Source: Microbacterium esteraromaticum (GTDB lineage: Bacteria; Actinomycetota; Actinomycetes; Actinomycetales; Microbacteriaceae). Taken from it: a DNA stretch of 64,000 nucleotides. The stretch is taken from NCBI RefSeq assembly GCF_017303215.1, contig NZ_JAEMWU010000001.1, positions 248,001-312,000 of the forward strand. Direction: 5' to 3'. Numbering within the stretch: the first letter of the stretch is position 1; every line of letters begins with the position of its first letter. Both the position numbers and the translations under genes were made by a program. The notes under the pieces were generated by a model. That model did not search any database and was not told the DNA's origin. It worked only from the letters and a program-made list of their open reading frames with translations. Below, piece by piece: positions 51,824 to 62,034 of the stretch.

Positions 51824-52820
51824 CGATCCACGGCCCCGCCCGGTCACCCGCGCCGATGTCGCCCGCTATGCCGGCGTGAGCACCGCCGTCGTGAGCTACG
51901 TGCTCAACGACGGCCCGAAGGCGGTCGCTCCGCTGACCAAGGAGCGCGTGCTCGACGCGGTGCGCGTCCTGGGCTACCGCCCCAACCTCGCGGCACGAGC
52001 GCTGTCGAAGGGGCAGGCCGACATGCTTGGTCTGCTCGTCTCCGACAACGGCAATCCGTTCTTCACAGCCCTCTGGCACGCTCTCGACCGGGCCAGCGCC
52101 GCACGCTCGCGTCAACTGCTGATCGTCAACAGCGATCGCACGCAGACCTCGACCTCCGATCAGATCCGCGATCTGGCGTCGCGGCAGATCAGCGGCCTGG
52201 TCATTGCGAACATCCTCACCGCCGGCGAACAGGCGCTGGTCGAGAACCTGGGCATTCCCAGCGTGATGATCGGTCAGTTCGGTGACATCGACGGCATGTC
52301 GGGCATCGGCGTCGACTTCGTCTCGGGTGCGCGTCAGGGCGTCGAGCATCTGATCGGCCACGGCTACCGCGACATCGCCTTCGTCGGCAGTGTGTCACGG
52401 CTCGATGGCCGCGAACGCGGCTGGCGAGAAGCCCTCACGGCTGCGCAGCTCTCGCCCGGCCCGCTGCTGCACACGACGTTCTCGTACGAAGGCGGGTACG
52501 ACGCCGGCCAGAGGTTGCTGCGTGACGGCACGCTGCCGCGCGGAATCCTCGCGGCCTCGGACCAGATCGTGCTCGGCCTGCTGACCGCGATGCGCGAAGC
52601 CGGGGTGCGTGTTCCCGAGGACGTCGCGCTCGTCTCGTTCGACGGCACGAGCGCAGTCGATTACGTCTGGCCCCGCATGACGACCGTGGTGCAGCCCCTC
52701 GAGGCGATGGCCGACGCGGCGATCGCCGCACTTGTCGAGCCTGACACGACGCCGCGCTTCGTGGAGTTCGGTACCGAGCTGCGGGTGCGCGAATCCTGCG
52801 GATGCCCGACGGTTCGCTGA
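51816..52820 (+). CDS. LacI family repressor
   Basis: A 334-residue regulator. The DNA-binding helix-turn-helix and hinge are at residues 9-60 (TRADVARYAGVSTAVVSYVL, NLAARALSKGQADMLGLL). The sugar-binding core follows: DNGNPFFTALWHALDRA, VDFVSGARQGVEHLIGHGYR, and ILAASDQIVLGLLTAM. I start at GTG 51816, which overlaps the oxidoreductase stop by 8 bp; longer upstream residues are not family-like. Probably represses the oxidoreductase operon and responds to its substrate. I could not see a LacI operator palindrome upstream. Confidence 0.85.
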   Translation: MSDDPRPRPVTRADVARYAGVSTAVVSYVLNDGPKAVAPLTKERVLDAVRVLGYRPNLAARALSKGQADMLGLLVSDNGNPFFTALWHALDRASAARSRQLLIVNSDRTQTSTSDQIRDLASRQISGLVIANILTAGEQALVENLGIPSVMIGQFGDIDGMSGIGVDFVSGARQGVEHLIGHGYRDIAFVGSVSRLDGRERGWREALTAAQLSPGPLLHTTFSYEGGYDAGQRLLRDGTLPRGILAASDQIVLGLLTAMREAGVRVPEDVALVSFDGTSAVDYVWPRMTTVVQPLEAMADAAIAALVEPDTTPRFVEFGTELRVRESCGCPTVR

Positions 52821-52842
52821 CCGATCCGACGATAGCCCGTAT

Positions 52843-53549
52843 TCACGGAGCGCCCGGCAGGCCCGCCGAGGCTTCGAAGGCGCCGCGCCCCCAGCGGAAC
52901 GCCGACACCGTCGGGTCACCGGCAATCCAGAACCGCCACGGGTAGGCCCCGGTGCCACCCAGACCCGCCACGCCGACCCGCGGCCCGGAGGACACCTCGA
53001 CGGGCGCCTCGCCCCAGAAGAGGCCGGCGCGCGCCCCGTTGAGTTCCGCGCCCGTCGCGAAGTCGATCCCGTCGTGCAGCGCGTGACGCAGCCCGACCGC
53101 CTGCCCGAGCCGGCCTGGTCCGCGCGCCAGATCGCGCCGAGAGGCGGCGGTGAGCGGACCGGTAACACCGCGGCGCCGGGCGGCAGCATCCGCCCCCTCG
53201 ATCACCTCACCCGCACGCAACAGCACACCGCCCGCGGTGCCCTCCGGCCCACAGACGACGTTGACGCACGAGTGGATGCCGTGGCTCAGGTACACGTAGA
53301 GGTGCCCCGGGGGACCCCACATGGTCGCGTTGCGCGCGGTCGGCCCCATCCGGGCGTGCGAACCGGGGTCGGGCACGGGGCCCGTCCCGAGGCCGTGGTA
53401 GGCCTCGACCTCGGTGATGCGCAGGCGGATGCTGACGCCGTCGACCACGGTGTGCAGCCGCGCGCCCAACAGGCGGGGCGCGACGTCGACCGGCAGCCCG
53501 AGGAGGTCGTGCGGTCGTACCGCGCGTTCCGGGGCCGGCGCGGGCGTTC

Positions 53550-53577
<28 letters not shown>
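52843..53577 (-). CDS. DNA-3-methyladenine glycosylase (AAG/MPG family)
   Basis: A 244-residue base-excision repair enzyme that removes alkylated purines. The family core is seen as RITEVEAYHG near residue 53 (the Glu-containing catalytic stretch), GPTARNATMWGPPGHLYVYLSHGIHSC split over residues 78-105, and LARGPGRLGQAVGL near 153. It overlaps the end of the preceding propeller-like gene by 28 bp and is the last gene of the operon that begins with zur. GTG start. Confidence 0.88.
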
Positions 53578-55257
<1,680 letters not shown>

Positions 55258-55268
<11 letters not shown>

Positions 55269-56055
55269 ACGGATCCTTCGGCTCATCGATCTTCGTGACC
55301 TCGGACGGTTCGATGCGCAGGGTGCCGTCAGCGTCGGCGCGCACCGTGCCGCTCACCTCGATCCACTGACCGGTCTCGTACGTCTCGGTCAGGCCGGGGC
55401 CGCTGACGGGCACCGAGGCGGGCTGCGCATCGATCACGCAGTGCGAGATCACCATGCGCGTCAGGTTCACGTCGCCCTCGGAGTTCGGCGTGACGAATCC
55501 GACCAGGGTGACGGGGGACCCGTCGTAGTTCTCGGGGCGTGTCGACGTCGCGAACGCCGTCGACCACTCCCCCACGCCGAACGTCGTCGTGTCGGCGATA
55601 CCGAGCGTGACGTCGTCGGCGCCGGCGAACAGCGTCGGCGTCTCGCCGGCGCGCGAGACGGCCAGCGCGGCCGAGAGCGACGCCGGCGGCAGCACCAACG
55701 CCGCGACGACGACAGCGGATGCAATCGCTCCGCCGCTCACCACGGCGACGGTCTGCATCGTGCGGCGGCGGGCTGCCCGGGCATCCGAGGTTCCGGCCGG
55801 AGTCGTGTGGTCGTGGTCATGATCGCCCTCGGCGCCCAGCGGCAGCGTGCACGACCAGACCGCCAGCACCAGCGTCACCACGGCGGCAGCACTGGCGAAC
55901 CAGACCGTCTCGGGGCTGATGTACAGCGTGAGCCGGCCGGTCACGGCCAGTCCGAGGGTGATCACCGACATCACGCTCGCCAGCCCCGCCCCCAACCACC
56001 GGGTGGCCAGGGCGTGCGCCGTCGAAGGGCGGTCGGTGTCGGTGTGCTCAGCCAA
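55258..56055 (-). CDS. TIGR03943 family protein (YcgQ-like)
   Basis: A 265-residue membrane protein with three to four N-terminal helices (TRWLGAGLASVMSVITLGLAV, WFASAAAVVTLVLAVWSC, VAVVSGGAIASAVVVAALVL). A His/Asp-rich loop DHDHDHT lies between helices 2 and 3, and a soluble OB-like end follows (LVGFVTPNSEGDVNLTRMVI, then HCVIDAQPASVPV). This family is nearly always paired with an SO_0444/YcgR-type permease, which overlaps it here by 8 bp. Together they are candidates for metal, probably zinc, transport. Confidence 0.85.
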
Positions 56056-57094
56056 AGACGTTCACCCCGATGCCGATCGCGCAGGCGGCGAGGATCACCA
56101 CGCCGACCACGCCCGCGATCACGCGGGTCGTGTAGGTGGTGCGCAGCAGCGCGATCATCTTCACATCGACCAGTGGGCCGACGATCAGGAACGCGATCAG
56201 CGCACCGGCCGAGAACGTCGAGGCGAACGACAGGGCGAAGAACGCGTCGACGTTCGAGCAGATCGCGACCGTCATCGCCAACGCCACCATCGCGAGGATC
56301 GACAGCACGGGGTTGGAACCGATCGCCAGCAGCACATCGCGCGGCACCAGCACCTGCACGGCGCCCGCCAGTGCCGAACCGATCACCAGCGCCGGCATGA
56401 CCGCCCGCAACTCGACCAGGAACTGCACCAGGCTGCGGCGCACGGGCGAACCGGGTTCGTGTGCCACCTGCTCGCAGGTGTCGACGAACCGGGCGGTCAG
56501 CATCGCCTGCGGGTCACGGTGGCGGCTGAAGATCCAGCCGATCAGATTGGCGATCAGGTATCCGCCGACCAGACGCGCCACCAGGATGCCGTCGTCCCAC
56601 CCGAACGCGGCGTGCGTGGTGAGGATGACGATCGGGTTGACGATCGGCGCGGCGATCAGGAACGTCAGTGCCTCGGACGGGGCGAGGCCGCGCATCATCA
56701 GGCCGCGGGCGAAGGGCACGTTGCCGCACTCGCAGACCGGGATGAACATGCCCAGCAGTGACAGCACGGCCCGGCGTGCCCAGGCGTTGCGCGGCAGCCA
56801 GCGCTGCAGCACATCGGCCGGCATCCACACCTGCACGACGATCGAGAGCACGACGCCGAGCATCACCCACGGCAGCGCCTCGATCAGCACGCTGATGCTG
56901 AGCGTCAGTCCGTCCTGTGCACGATCCGGCAGCGCGGTCGGGAACAGTGTCGGCACGAACACGTCGATGAGCACGAGCACCGCAACGATGGCCAGACCGA
57001 TCGCGATGGCCTTGCCGGTGGGCACGCTGCGCCGGTGCGCATGCGTGTGCGCGTGACTGCGCGGCGTGCGCTCGGCAGTCGACGAGGGCGTCAC
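56048..57094 (-). CDS. SO_0444/YcgR-like permease
   Basis: A 348-residue membrane permease with eight to ten helices. The family signature FIPVCECGNVPFARGLMMRG near residue 115 (Cys-x-Cys) is present. APSEALTFLIAAPIVNPIVI follows, and further on AICSNVDAFFALSFASTF repeats part of the pattern. The N-terminus is basic with a HAHTHAH metal-type cluster. I start at GTG 57094, with AAGGAAGG just upstream and a GTGA overlap with zur. It is a probable metal transporter controlled by Zur. Confidence 0.85.
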   Translation of the reverse strand: MTPSSTAERTPRSHAHTHAHRRSVPTGKAIAIGLAIVAVLVLIDVFVPTLFPTALPDRAQDGLTLSISVLIEALPWVMLGVVLSIVVQVWMPADVLQRWLPRNAWARRAVLSLLGMFIPVCECGNVPFARGLMMRGLAPSEALTFLIAAPIVNPIVILTTHAAFGWDDGILVARLVGGYLIANLIGWIFSRHRDPQAMLTARFVDTCEQVAHEPGSPVRRSLVQFLVELRAVMPALVIGSALAGAVQVLVPRDVLLAIGSNPVLSILAMVALAMTVAICSNVDAFFALSFASTFSAGALIAFLIVGPLVDVKMIALLRTTYTTRVIAGVVGVVILAACAIGIGVNVFG

Positions 57095-57501
57095 GCGCCT
57101 TCCTTGCCGTCGATCCGATTCGCGCACGCCGCGCACAGTCCGAAGATGTCGACGACGTGCTCGGCGTCACGGAAGCCGTGCAGAGCAGCCGTGCGCTTGG
57201 CCCACTGCTCGACGTCCTTGGCCTCGATCTCGACCGTCAGTCCGCACGAGCGGCAGATCAGGTGGTGATGATGCTCCTGCGTCTCGCACGCACGGTACAG
57301 CGCTTCGCCCTCGGGGCTCTGCAGCGAATCCGCCTCGCCCGAGGCCGCGAGCCCCGCCAGAGCGCGGTAGACCGTGGCGAGACCGATACCCGTGTTCGCC
57401 TGGCGCAACTCGGCGTGCAGAGTCTGCGCGCTGACGAATCCGCGCGCTTCCGCGAGCGCGTCGCGCACGCGCTCGCGCTGCCAGGTGTTCCGCTGAGCCA
57501 T
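57091..57501 (-). CDS. zur: Fur family repressor, probably Zur
   Basis: A 136-residue metal-dependent repressor. N-terminal winged helix (RERVRDALAEARGFVSAQTL, then TGIGLATVYRALAGLAASG). The metal sites are HHHHLICRSCG near residue 78 (the His cluster and first Cys pair) and FGLCAACANR at the end (second Cys pair). The two CxxC pairs hold the structural zinc. Zur rather than Fur is chosen because it is clustered with a TIGR03943/permease pair and the znu importer, which has a Zur box. TAGACT ends 6 nt before the ATG (leaderless). First gene of a five-gene operon. Confidence 0.85.
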   Translation of the reverse strand: MAQRNTWQRERVRDALAEARGFVSAQTLHAELRQANTGIGLATVYRALAGLAASGEADSLQSPEGEALYRACETQEHHHHLICRSCGLTVEIEAKDVEQWAKRTAALHGFRDAEHVVDIFGLCAACANRIDGKEGA

Positions 57502-57539
57502 GATCCGAGTCTAGGCCGGGCCGGCTGACCGTTTCCGGG

Positions 57540-58943
57540 TCAGTCGGATGCCGTCAGCTCATCCTCCAGCGGCTCGTCACCGAGGAACTCGTCGGTAGCA
57601 TCCGAGGCCTCTTCGTCGGCCACCTCGGCGACCGCGACGTCCTCGACGGGCATGTCATCGGCGTCATCGGTCGCGGCGACGGCCGCAGCTGAACCGGTGA
57701 GCACACCCTCGGGGCGCAGCAGTTCGCGCACCTCGGCCATGAAGCTGTTCAGCTGCTGCTGCTGCCAGCGCAGCTGACGCGTGGCGTCTTCGGCGTCGCG
57801 CAGCGCGCCGGTGGCGTGGCCGGTGACCGAGTCGACGATCTTCTGCGCCTTGGCGCGAGCGCGCTCCAGCGTCTCGCGCGCCTTCACGTGAGCCTCGGCC
57901 TCGATCGCCTGCGCCTGCGAGCGCATCAGCTTCTCGTAGTCCTCCGCCTTGTTCGAGATGCGCTGCGCGTGCTCCAGCGAGGCCGCGACCTGCTCGTTGG
58001 CATCCGAGGTGATGCGCTCGGCGTGGGCGACGGCCTGGTTGTGCAGCACCAGGAACTCCTGCTGCGCGTCGTCCTGGCGGCGGGTCAGGGTCTCTTCGAA
58101 CTCCAGCACGCGGGCGTTCATCTCGCGCACCTCGCGCTCGGCGTCCGAACGCATGTCCGACGTCTCGCGGGTGACCATCGCGCGCAGCGCGGCGGCGACC
58201 TTCTCGGCCTCGGTGCGCACCGTGGCGGCCTCCTGCTCGGCCTGCGACACCTTCTCTGCGGCGTGCGCAGCCTCGCGCTCGAGGCGGGCCTCGTGTGCGG
58301 TCAGCTCGGTGTCGATCTTGAGTCGCACCTGGTCGGCGTCCTGCTGCGCCTGCGCGGTGATGCGCGCGACGTCGGCGGCGAGCTCAGCGCGCTTCGCCTC
58401 GGTCTCTTCACGCGCCGCTTCGAGCAGGCGCTCGGCCTGCGAGGCCGCGTTGTGGATCAGCACGCTGGCCTGCTCTTCGGCCACGCGCAGCACGGCTTCG
58501 AACTGCTGACGGCTCTGCGGCTCGTCGGAGCGGTCCGCGCCGTCTTCGTCGTCGCCCTCGGCGCGCGCCGCTGCGGTGAGCTCTTCGGTGAGCGCGGTGA
58601 TCTGCTCGGCCGAAGCCTCGGCCTGCGCCTTGGCCGCCTTGAGCTCCTCTTCGAGCCGGGCCGCACGTTCGTCGCTCTCGGCGAGCGCACTGGAGAGGGT
58701 CTGCTCGCTGTCGCCGCGGACCGCTTCCAGCTCGCCGCGGTGGCGGGCGTCGAGACCCTCCAAGTCGGAGGTCAGTCGCTTGACCTGGTCACGCAGAGTC
58801 GAGACGGCGGCGTCGACCTCTGCCTTGTCGTACCCGCGGAACGCCTGCGTGAACGCGGAGTGCTCGCCCTTCGGCGCTGTGGTCAGCAGCTGGTCGAAGA
58901 AGTCGCCGTTCTGCTGGCCATCGGAGTCATGCGTGTTGCTCAA
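57540..58943 (-). CDS. DivIVA-like coiled-coil protein
   Basis: A 467-residue protein. Residues about 28-60 resemble the membrane-binding DivIVA head (AFTQAFRGYDKAEVDAAVST). From about 60 to 390 there is a continuous Ala/Glu/Arg-rich coiled coil, then an acidic tail (DDADDMPVEDVAVAEV, ending ELTASD). It is like the polar scaffold proteins of actinobacteria (Wag31, FilP or Scy types), which guide cell-wall growth. Between zur and the znu genes by position but not by function; 45 bp separate it from znuB. Confidence 0.75.
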   Translation of the reverse strand: MSNTHDSDGQQNGDFFDQLLTTAPKGEHSAFTQAFRGYDKAEVDAAVSTLRDQVKRLTSDLEGLDARHRGELEAVRGDSEQTLSSALAESDERAARLEEELKAAKAQAEASAEQITALTEELTAAARAEGDDEDGADRSDEPQSRQQFEAVLRVAEEQASVLIHNAASQAERLLEAAREETEAKRAELAADVARITAQAQQDADQVRLKIDTELTAHEARLEREAAHAAEKVSQAEQEAATVRTEAEKVAAALRAMVTRETSDMRSDAEREVREMNARVLEFEETLTRRQDDAQQEFLVLHNQAVAHAERITSDANEQVAASLEHAQRISNKAEDYEKLMRSQAQAIEAEAHVKARETLERARAKAQKIVDSVTGHATGALRDAEDATRQLRWQQQQLNSFMAEVRELLRPEGVLTGSAAAVAATDDADDMPVEDVAVAEVADEEASDATDEFLGDEPLEDELTASD

Positions 58944-58988
58944 CGGAACTCGCCTTTCTGAAGATTTCGGCCCCTGATCTCAATGATC

Positions 58989-59852
58989 TCATCCGTTGGC
59001 TGTGCGTCGGGTGCGTCGGCGCACCCGCTGGGTGATCCAGCACCCGACGTAGATCAGGAACGAGATCGTGGTGATGTATGGACTCACCGGCAGAGTGCCT
59101 GCCAGGGCCAGCATGATGCCGCCGACCGCCGACACGAAGCCGAACAGGGCCGCCAGCAGCGGGACGGCCACCGGACCTGCGCTCAGGCGCATCGCCGCCG
59201 CCGCAGGGGTCACCAGCAGAGCCATCACCAGCAGGGCGCCGATGATGTGCACGCTCACCGCCACAATCAGCCCGAGCAGCACCATGAACGCCAGGTTCAC
59301 CGCGCGCACCGGAACGCCACGCGCCGCCGCCGACTCCGGATCGAGCGAGTCGAAGCTCAGCGGGTTCCACATCAGCAGCAACCCCGCCAGCACGATGACG
59401 CTGATGCCGATCAGCCACCCCAGGTCGGGGGTCGATACCGAAACGATCTGACCGGTCAACAGGCCGAACCGGTTCGCGCTGCGTCCGTCGTAGAGCGAGA
59501 GGAAGAGGATGCCGAGGCCGAGACCGAACGGCATCAGCACCCCGACGATCGAGTTGCGGTCGCGGGCGCGCGATCCCAGCACACCGATGAGGATCGCCGC
59601 GACCAGGGCTCCGCCGATCGAGCCGGCGACCACGCTTCCGCCGAACAGCAGCGCGGCTGCGGCCCCCGCGAACGACAGTTCGCTGATGCCGTGCACGGCG
59701 AAGGCGAGGTTGCGCTGCATCACGAAGACGCCGATGAGGCCACCGACCAGGCCGAGCACCGCGCCGGCGATCAGTGAGTTCGACAGTAGCGCCAGCAGTT
59801 CGCCGTAATCCTGGAACGAGAAGACGTCGCTCCAGTCGATCATCGCCCTCAT
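58989..59852 (-). CDS. znuB: zinc ABC transporter permease (ZnuB-like)
   Basis: A 287-residue ABC-3 family permease with eight to nine helices. Marks are GGLIGVFVMQRNLAFAVHGI and ELSFAGAAAALLFGG near residues 38-70, a typical ABC-3 start, and LVMALLVTPAAAAMRLS near 215. It makes the membrane channel for Zn2+ (or Mn2+). I start at ATG 59852, which overlaps the ATPase stop by 4 bp (ATGA). Last gene of znuA-znuC-znuB. Confidence 0.9.
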   Translation of the reverse strand: MRAMIDWSDVFSFQDYGELLALLSNSLIAGAVLGLVGGLIGVFVMQRNLAFAVHGISELSFAGAAAALLFGGSVVAGSIGGALVAAILIGVLGSRARDRNSIVGVLMPFGLGLGILFLSLYDGRSANRFGLLTGQIVSVSTPDLGWLIGISVIVLAGLLLMWNPLSFDSLDPESAAARGVPVRAVNLAFMVLLGLIVAVSVHIIGALLVMALLVTPAAAAMRLSAGPVAVPLLAALFGFVSAVGGIMLALAGTLPVSPYITTISFLIYVGCWITQRVRRRTRRTANG

Positions 59853-60691
59853 GCGTGCGCCCCCGCACTGGATTCGTCGTCGCCGTGGTCGTGGTGCGGC
59901 TCGGCATCGGGTACGCCGACGACGACGAGCCGGTCGCCCGCACGCAGCACGAACACCGGCGTGCCGTAGAGCTCGGTGAGCACCCGTGTCTGCAGCACCT
60001 CGTCGGGGGTGCCCAGCACGAAGCGGCCACCGGCGATGTAGAGGATGCGGTCCACGCGCCCCAGGATCGGATTGATGTCGTGAGTGACGAACATCACGGC
60101 GGCGTCGTTCTCGCGACGCTGCCGGTCGATGATGTCGGTCACGCCGCGCTGATTGGCGAGGTCGAGATTCGACAACGGCTCGTCGCACAGCAACAGCGCA
60201 GGACGGTCGGCGAGGGCCTGGCCCACGCGCAGCCGCTGCTGCTCACCGCCCGAGAGCAGCCCGACCGGACGGTCGCCGTAGTGGTCGGCGCCGACGTCTC
60301 GCAGCAGCTGATCGACGCGTTCACGGTCGCCACGGCGCGGGAGCGGCAGCCCGAACCGGGTGCCGCGCACCCCGAGTGCGACAAGGTCGCGGGCGCGCAT
60401 GCTCGTATCGGGCGGTAGCGGGCGCTGCTGCGGAACGTAGCCGATGCGGGGGTTGCCGCGGTGCGCGACGCGTCCACCGACATGGATGGTACCGGCAGAG
60501 AGGGGCTGCAGCCCCAGGATGCTGCGCAGCAGCGTCGTCTTTCCCGAACCCGACGGCCCGAGTACGGCGATGAACTCGCCGGGGGCGACATCGAGGTCGA
60601 GCCCCGCCCACAACTCACGCGATCCGCGATGCAGGGCCGCGCCACGGATCCGCAGGGCCGGAGCGGATGCGCCGTCAGCGCCGCCGCTCAC
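59849..60691 (-). CDS. znuC: zinc ABC transporter ATP-binding protein (ZnuC-like)
   Basis: A 280-residue ATPase with Walker A GPSGSGKTTLLRS near residue 45, Q-loop YVPQQRPL, signature LLSGGEQQRLRV, Walker B LLLCDEPLSNLD and switch His FVTHDINP. The tail holds a His-rich stretch (PHHDHGDD). I start at GTG 60691, overlapping the znuA stop by 4 bp (GTGA). It drives the zinc importer. Confidence 0.9.
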   Translation of the reverse strand: MSGGADGASAPALRIRGAALHRGSRELWAGLDLDVAPGEFIAVLGPSGSGKTTLLRSILGLQPLSAGTIHVGGRVAHRGNPRIGYVPQQRPLPPDTSMRARDLVALGVRGTRFGLPLPRRGDRERVDQLLRDVGADHYGDRPVGLLSGGEQQRLRVGQALADRPALLLCDEPLSNLDLANQRGVTDIIDRQRRENDAAVMFVTHDINPILGRVDRILYIAGGRFVLGTPDEVLQTRVLTELYGTPVFVLRAGDRLVVVGVPDAEPHHDHGDDESSAGAHA

Positions 60692-61689
60692 TCGTCGAGG
60701 GCGGCGGCGAGGTCGGAGATCGCTGCACGCATCCACTCAGCGTACGTCTGATCGGCCTCGAGCAGTTCACTGAATGCGACCACCGGGATACCGGCATCCG
60801 TCGCGGCCTGCTCGACGCGATCGGTCTCGGCTCCACCGGTCTGCACGTTGGTGAGCACCGCACCGACGGTTCCGTCCTCGATCACCGCGAGCGCTTCGAG
60901 CAGCGTGGCCGGCGCGACGTCGTTGCCCTCTTCGACCGCGGAAGCGAACCCGTCGGGCGCGACGTCGTCGAGACCGGCGGCTGCGGCGAGCAGACCGGGC
61001 AGCGGCTCGGTGATGAACACGGTCGTGCCTTCGAGGCGCTCGTGCAGCTCGTCGAGTTCGGTTTCGATCGCCGACAGCTCACCGTTCAGTTCTTCGAGGG
61101 CAGCCGTGTAGTCGGCCTCTCCCTCGGGGTCGAGGGCGGAGAGGTCGGCAGCGATCTGCTCGGTGACGTGAGAGATCGTGTGCACGTCGAACCAGACGTG
61201 CTCATTGAAGCCCTCGATGTGCGAGTGACCGGCGTGGTCTTCTTCGCTGTGGTCTTCAGCGTGGTCGTGGTCGTCTTCGGCGTGCGCATCGTCAGCGTGG
61301 TCGTCGCCGATGGCATCCGGGTAGTCGTGCGAGAACTCGGCGGCGGTGATCACGACGGCATCCGACCCCTCTGCCAGCTCCTGTATGAAGGCGTCGTAGC
61401 CGCCACCGTTCTCGATCACGAGGTCGGCCTTCTGCACGGCCAGGCGGTCGCGGGCGGTCGCCTCGTACGAGTGGGGGTCCTTCGCCGCGGAGTCGATCAG
61501 GCTGGTGACCTCGACGCGATCGCCACCGATGGATGCGGCCAGCTGACCGTAGACGTTGGTCGAGGCGACGACCTGCAGCAGCCCCCCTTCGCCGTCGGAG
61601 TCCGCCGTTCCGCCGGCGGTCGCCGAGCAGCCCGACAGGACCATGACGGATGCTGCGGCGAGCGCGAGGGCGGAGAGGGACTTCTTCAT
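60688..61689 (-). CDS. znuA: zinc-binding lipoprotein (ZnuA-like)
   Basis: A 333-residue substrate-binding protein of cluster A-I. Lipoprotein signal with lipobox LSGC. The His-rich loop between residues about 128-165 (DDHADDAHAEDDHDHAEDH type), followed by NEHVWFDVHTISHV, is the mark of zinc-binding ZnuA/AdcA proteins. The metal His ligands are DPHSYEA, EHVWFD and the later VITAAEF-side residues. GGAGGA directly precedes the ATG. A Zur box (61707-61721) overlaps the promoter region, so expression is turned on by zinc shortage. Confidence 0.92.
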   Translation of the reverse strand: MKKSLSALALAAASVMVLSGCSATAGGTADSDGEGGLLQVVASTNVYGQLAASIGGDRVEVTSLIDSAAKDPHSYEATARDRLAVQKADLVIENGGGYDAFIQELAEGSDAVVITAAEFSHDYPDAIGDDHADDAHAEDDHDHAEDHSEEDHAGHSHIEGFNEHVWFDVHTISHVTEQIAADLSALDPEGEADYTAALEELNGELSAIETELDELHERLEGTTVFITEPLPGLLAAAAGLDDVAPDGFASAVEEGNDVAPATLLEALAVIEDGTVGAVLTNVQTGGAETDRVEQAATDAGIPVVAFSELLEADQTYAEWMRAAISDLAAALDE

Positions 61690-61706
61690 TCCTCCATGGT
61701 AACTGC

Positions 61707-61721
61707 TAATGAGAACCATTA
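61707..61721. promoter_or_regulatory. Zur box upstream of znuA
   Basis: TAATG-N5-CATTA (with flanking TGATAATGGTTCTCATTA on the minus strand) is the classic Zur operator, centred 25 bp before the znuA ATG. Zur is encoded at 57091. Confidence 0.85.
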
Positions 61722-61809
61722 TCAACTTGGTGCAGGCGGGCGTTCCCGATCCCCCGCCTCACGTTGTTATGCTCGCCACATCGAGCCACGGATCCTTCAG
61801 GGGGAAGAG

Positions 61810-62019
61810 TTGTCCATTCTTATTGTCAGCCTCGTTCCGATCCTCTACGTGCTCGCGATCGCAGCCGTCGCGTACGCGGTCATCCGATTCGCGATCGTGC
61901 ACGCACTCCGTCAGGCCCGCAACGAAGAGCGGATCGAGCGACGCGTGCCGAAGGCCGCGACCTGGCTTGATGCCGATGAACGACGTCTGCTGACGCTGTC
62001 GAACACATCGCGCGACTGA
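61810..62019 (+). CDS. small single-helix membrane protein
   Basis: A 69-residue protein. One helix at residues 2-28 (SILIVSLVPILYVLAIAAVA then YAVIRFAIVHAL) is followed by a charged helix (RQARNEERIERRVPKAATWL). I start at TTG 61810 because AGGGGGAA lies 5 nt upstream and no in-frame ATG or GTG precedes it. A TATGCT -10 box (about 61768, in the same TTGTTATGCT string as the tRNA-Gly promoter) lies 42 bp upstream. Family and function unknown. It sits between the divergent znuA gene and the convergent E2 gene. Confidence 0.55.
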   Translation: MSILIVSLVPILYVLAIAAVAYAVIRFAIVHALRQARNEERIERRVPKAATWLDADERRLLTLSNTSRD

Positions 62020-62034
62020 CAGCCCTTCGGTCGC

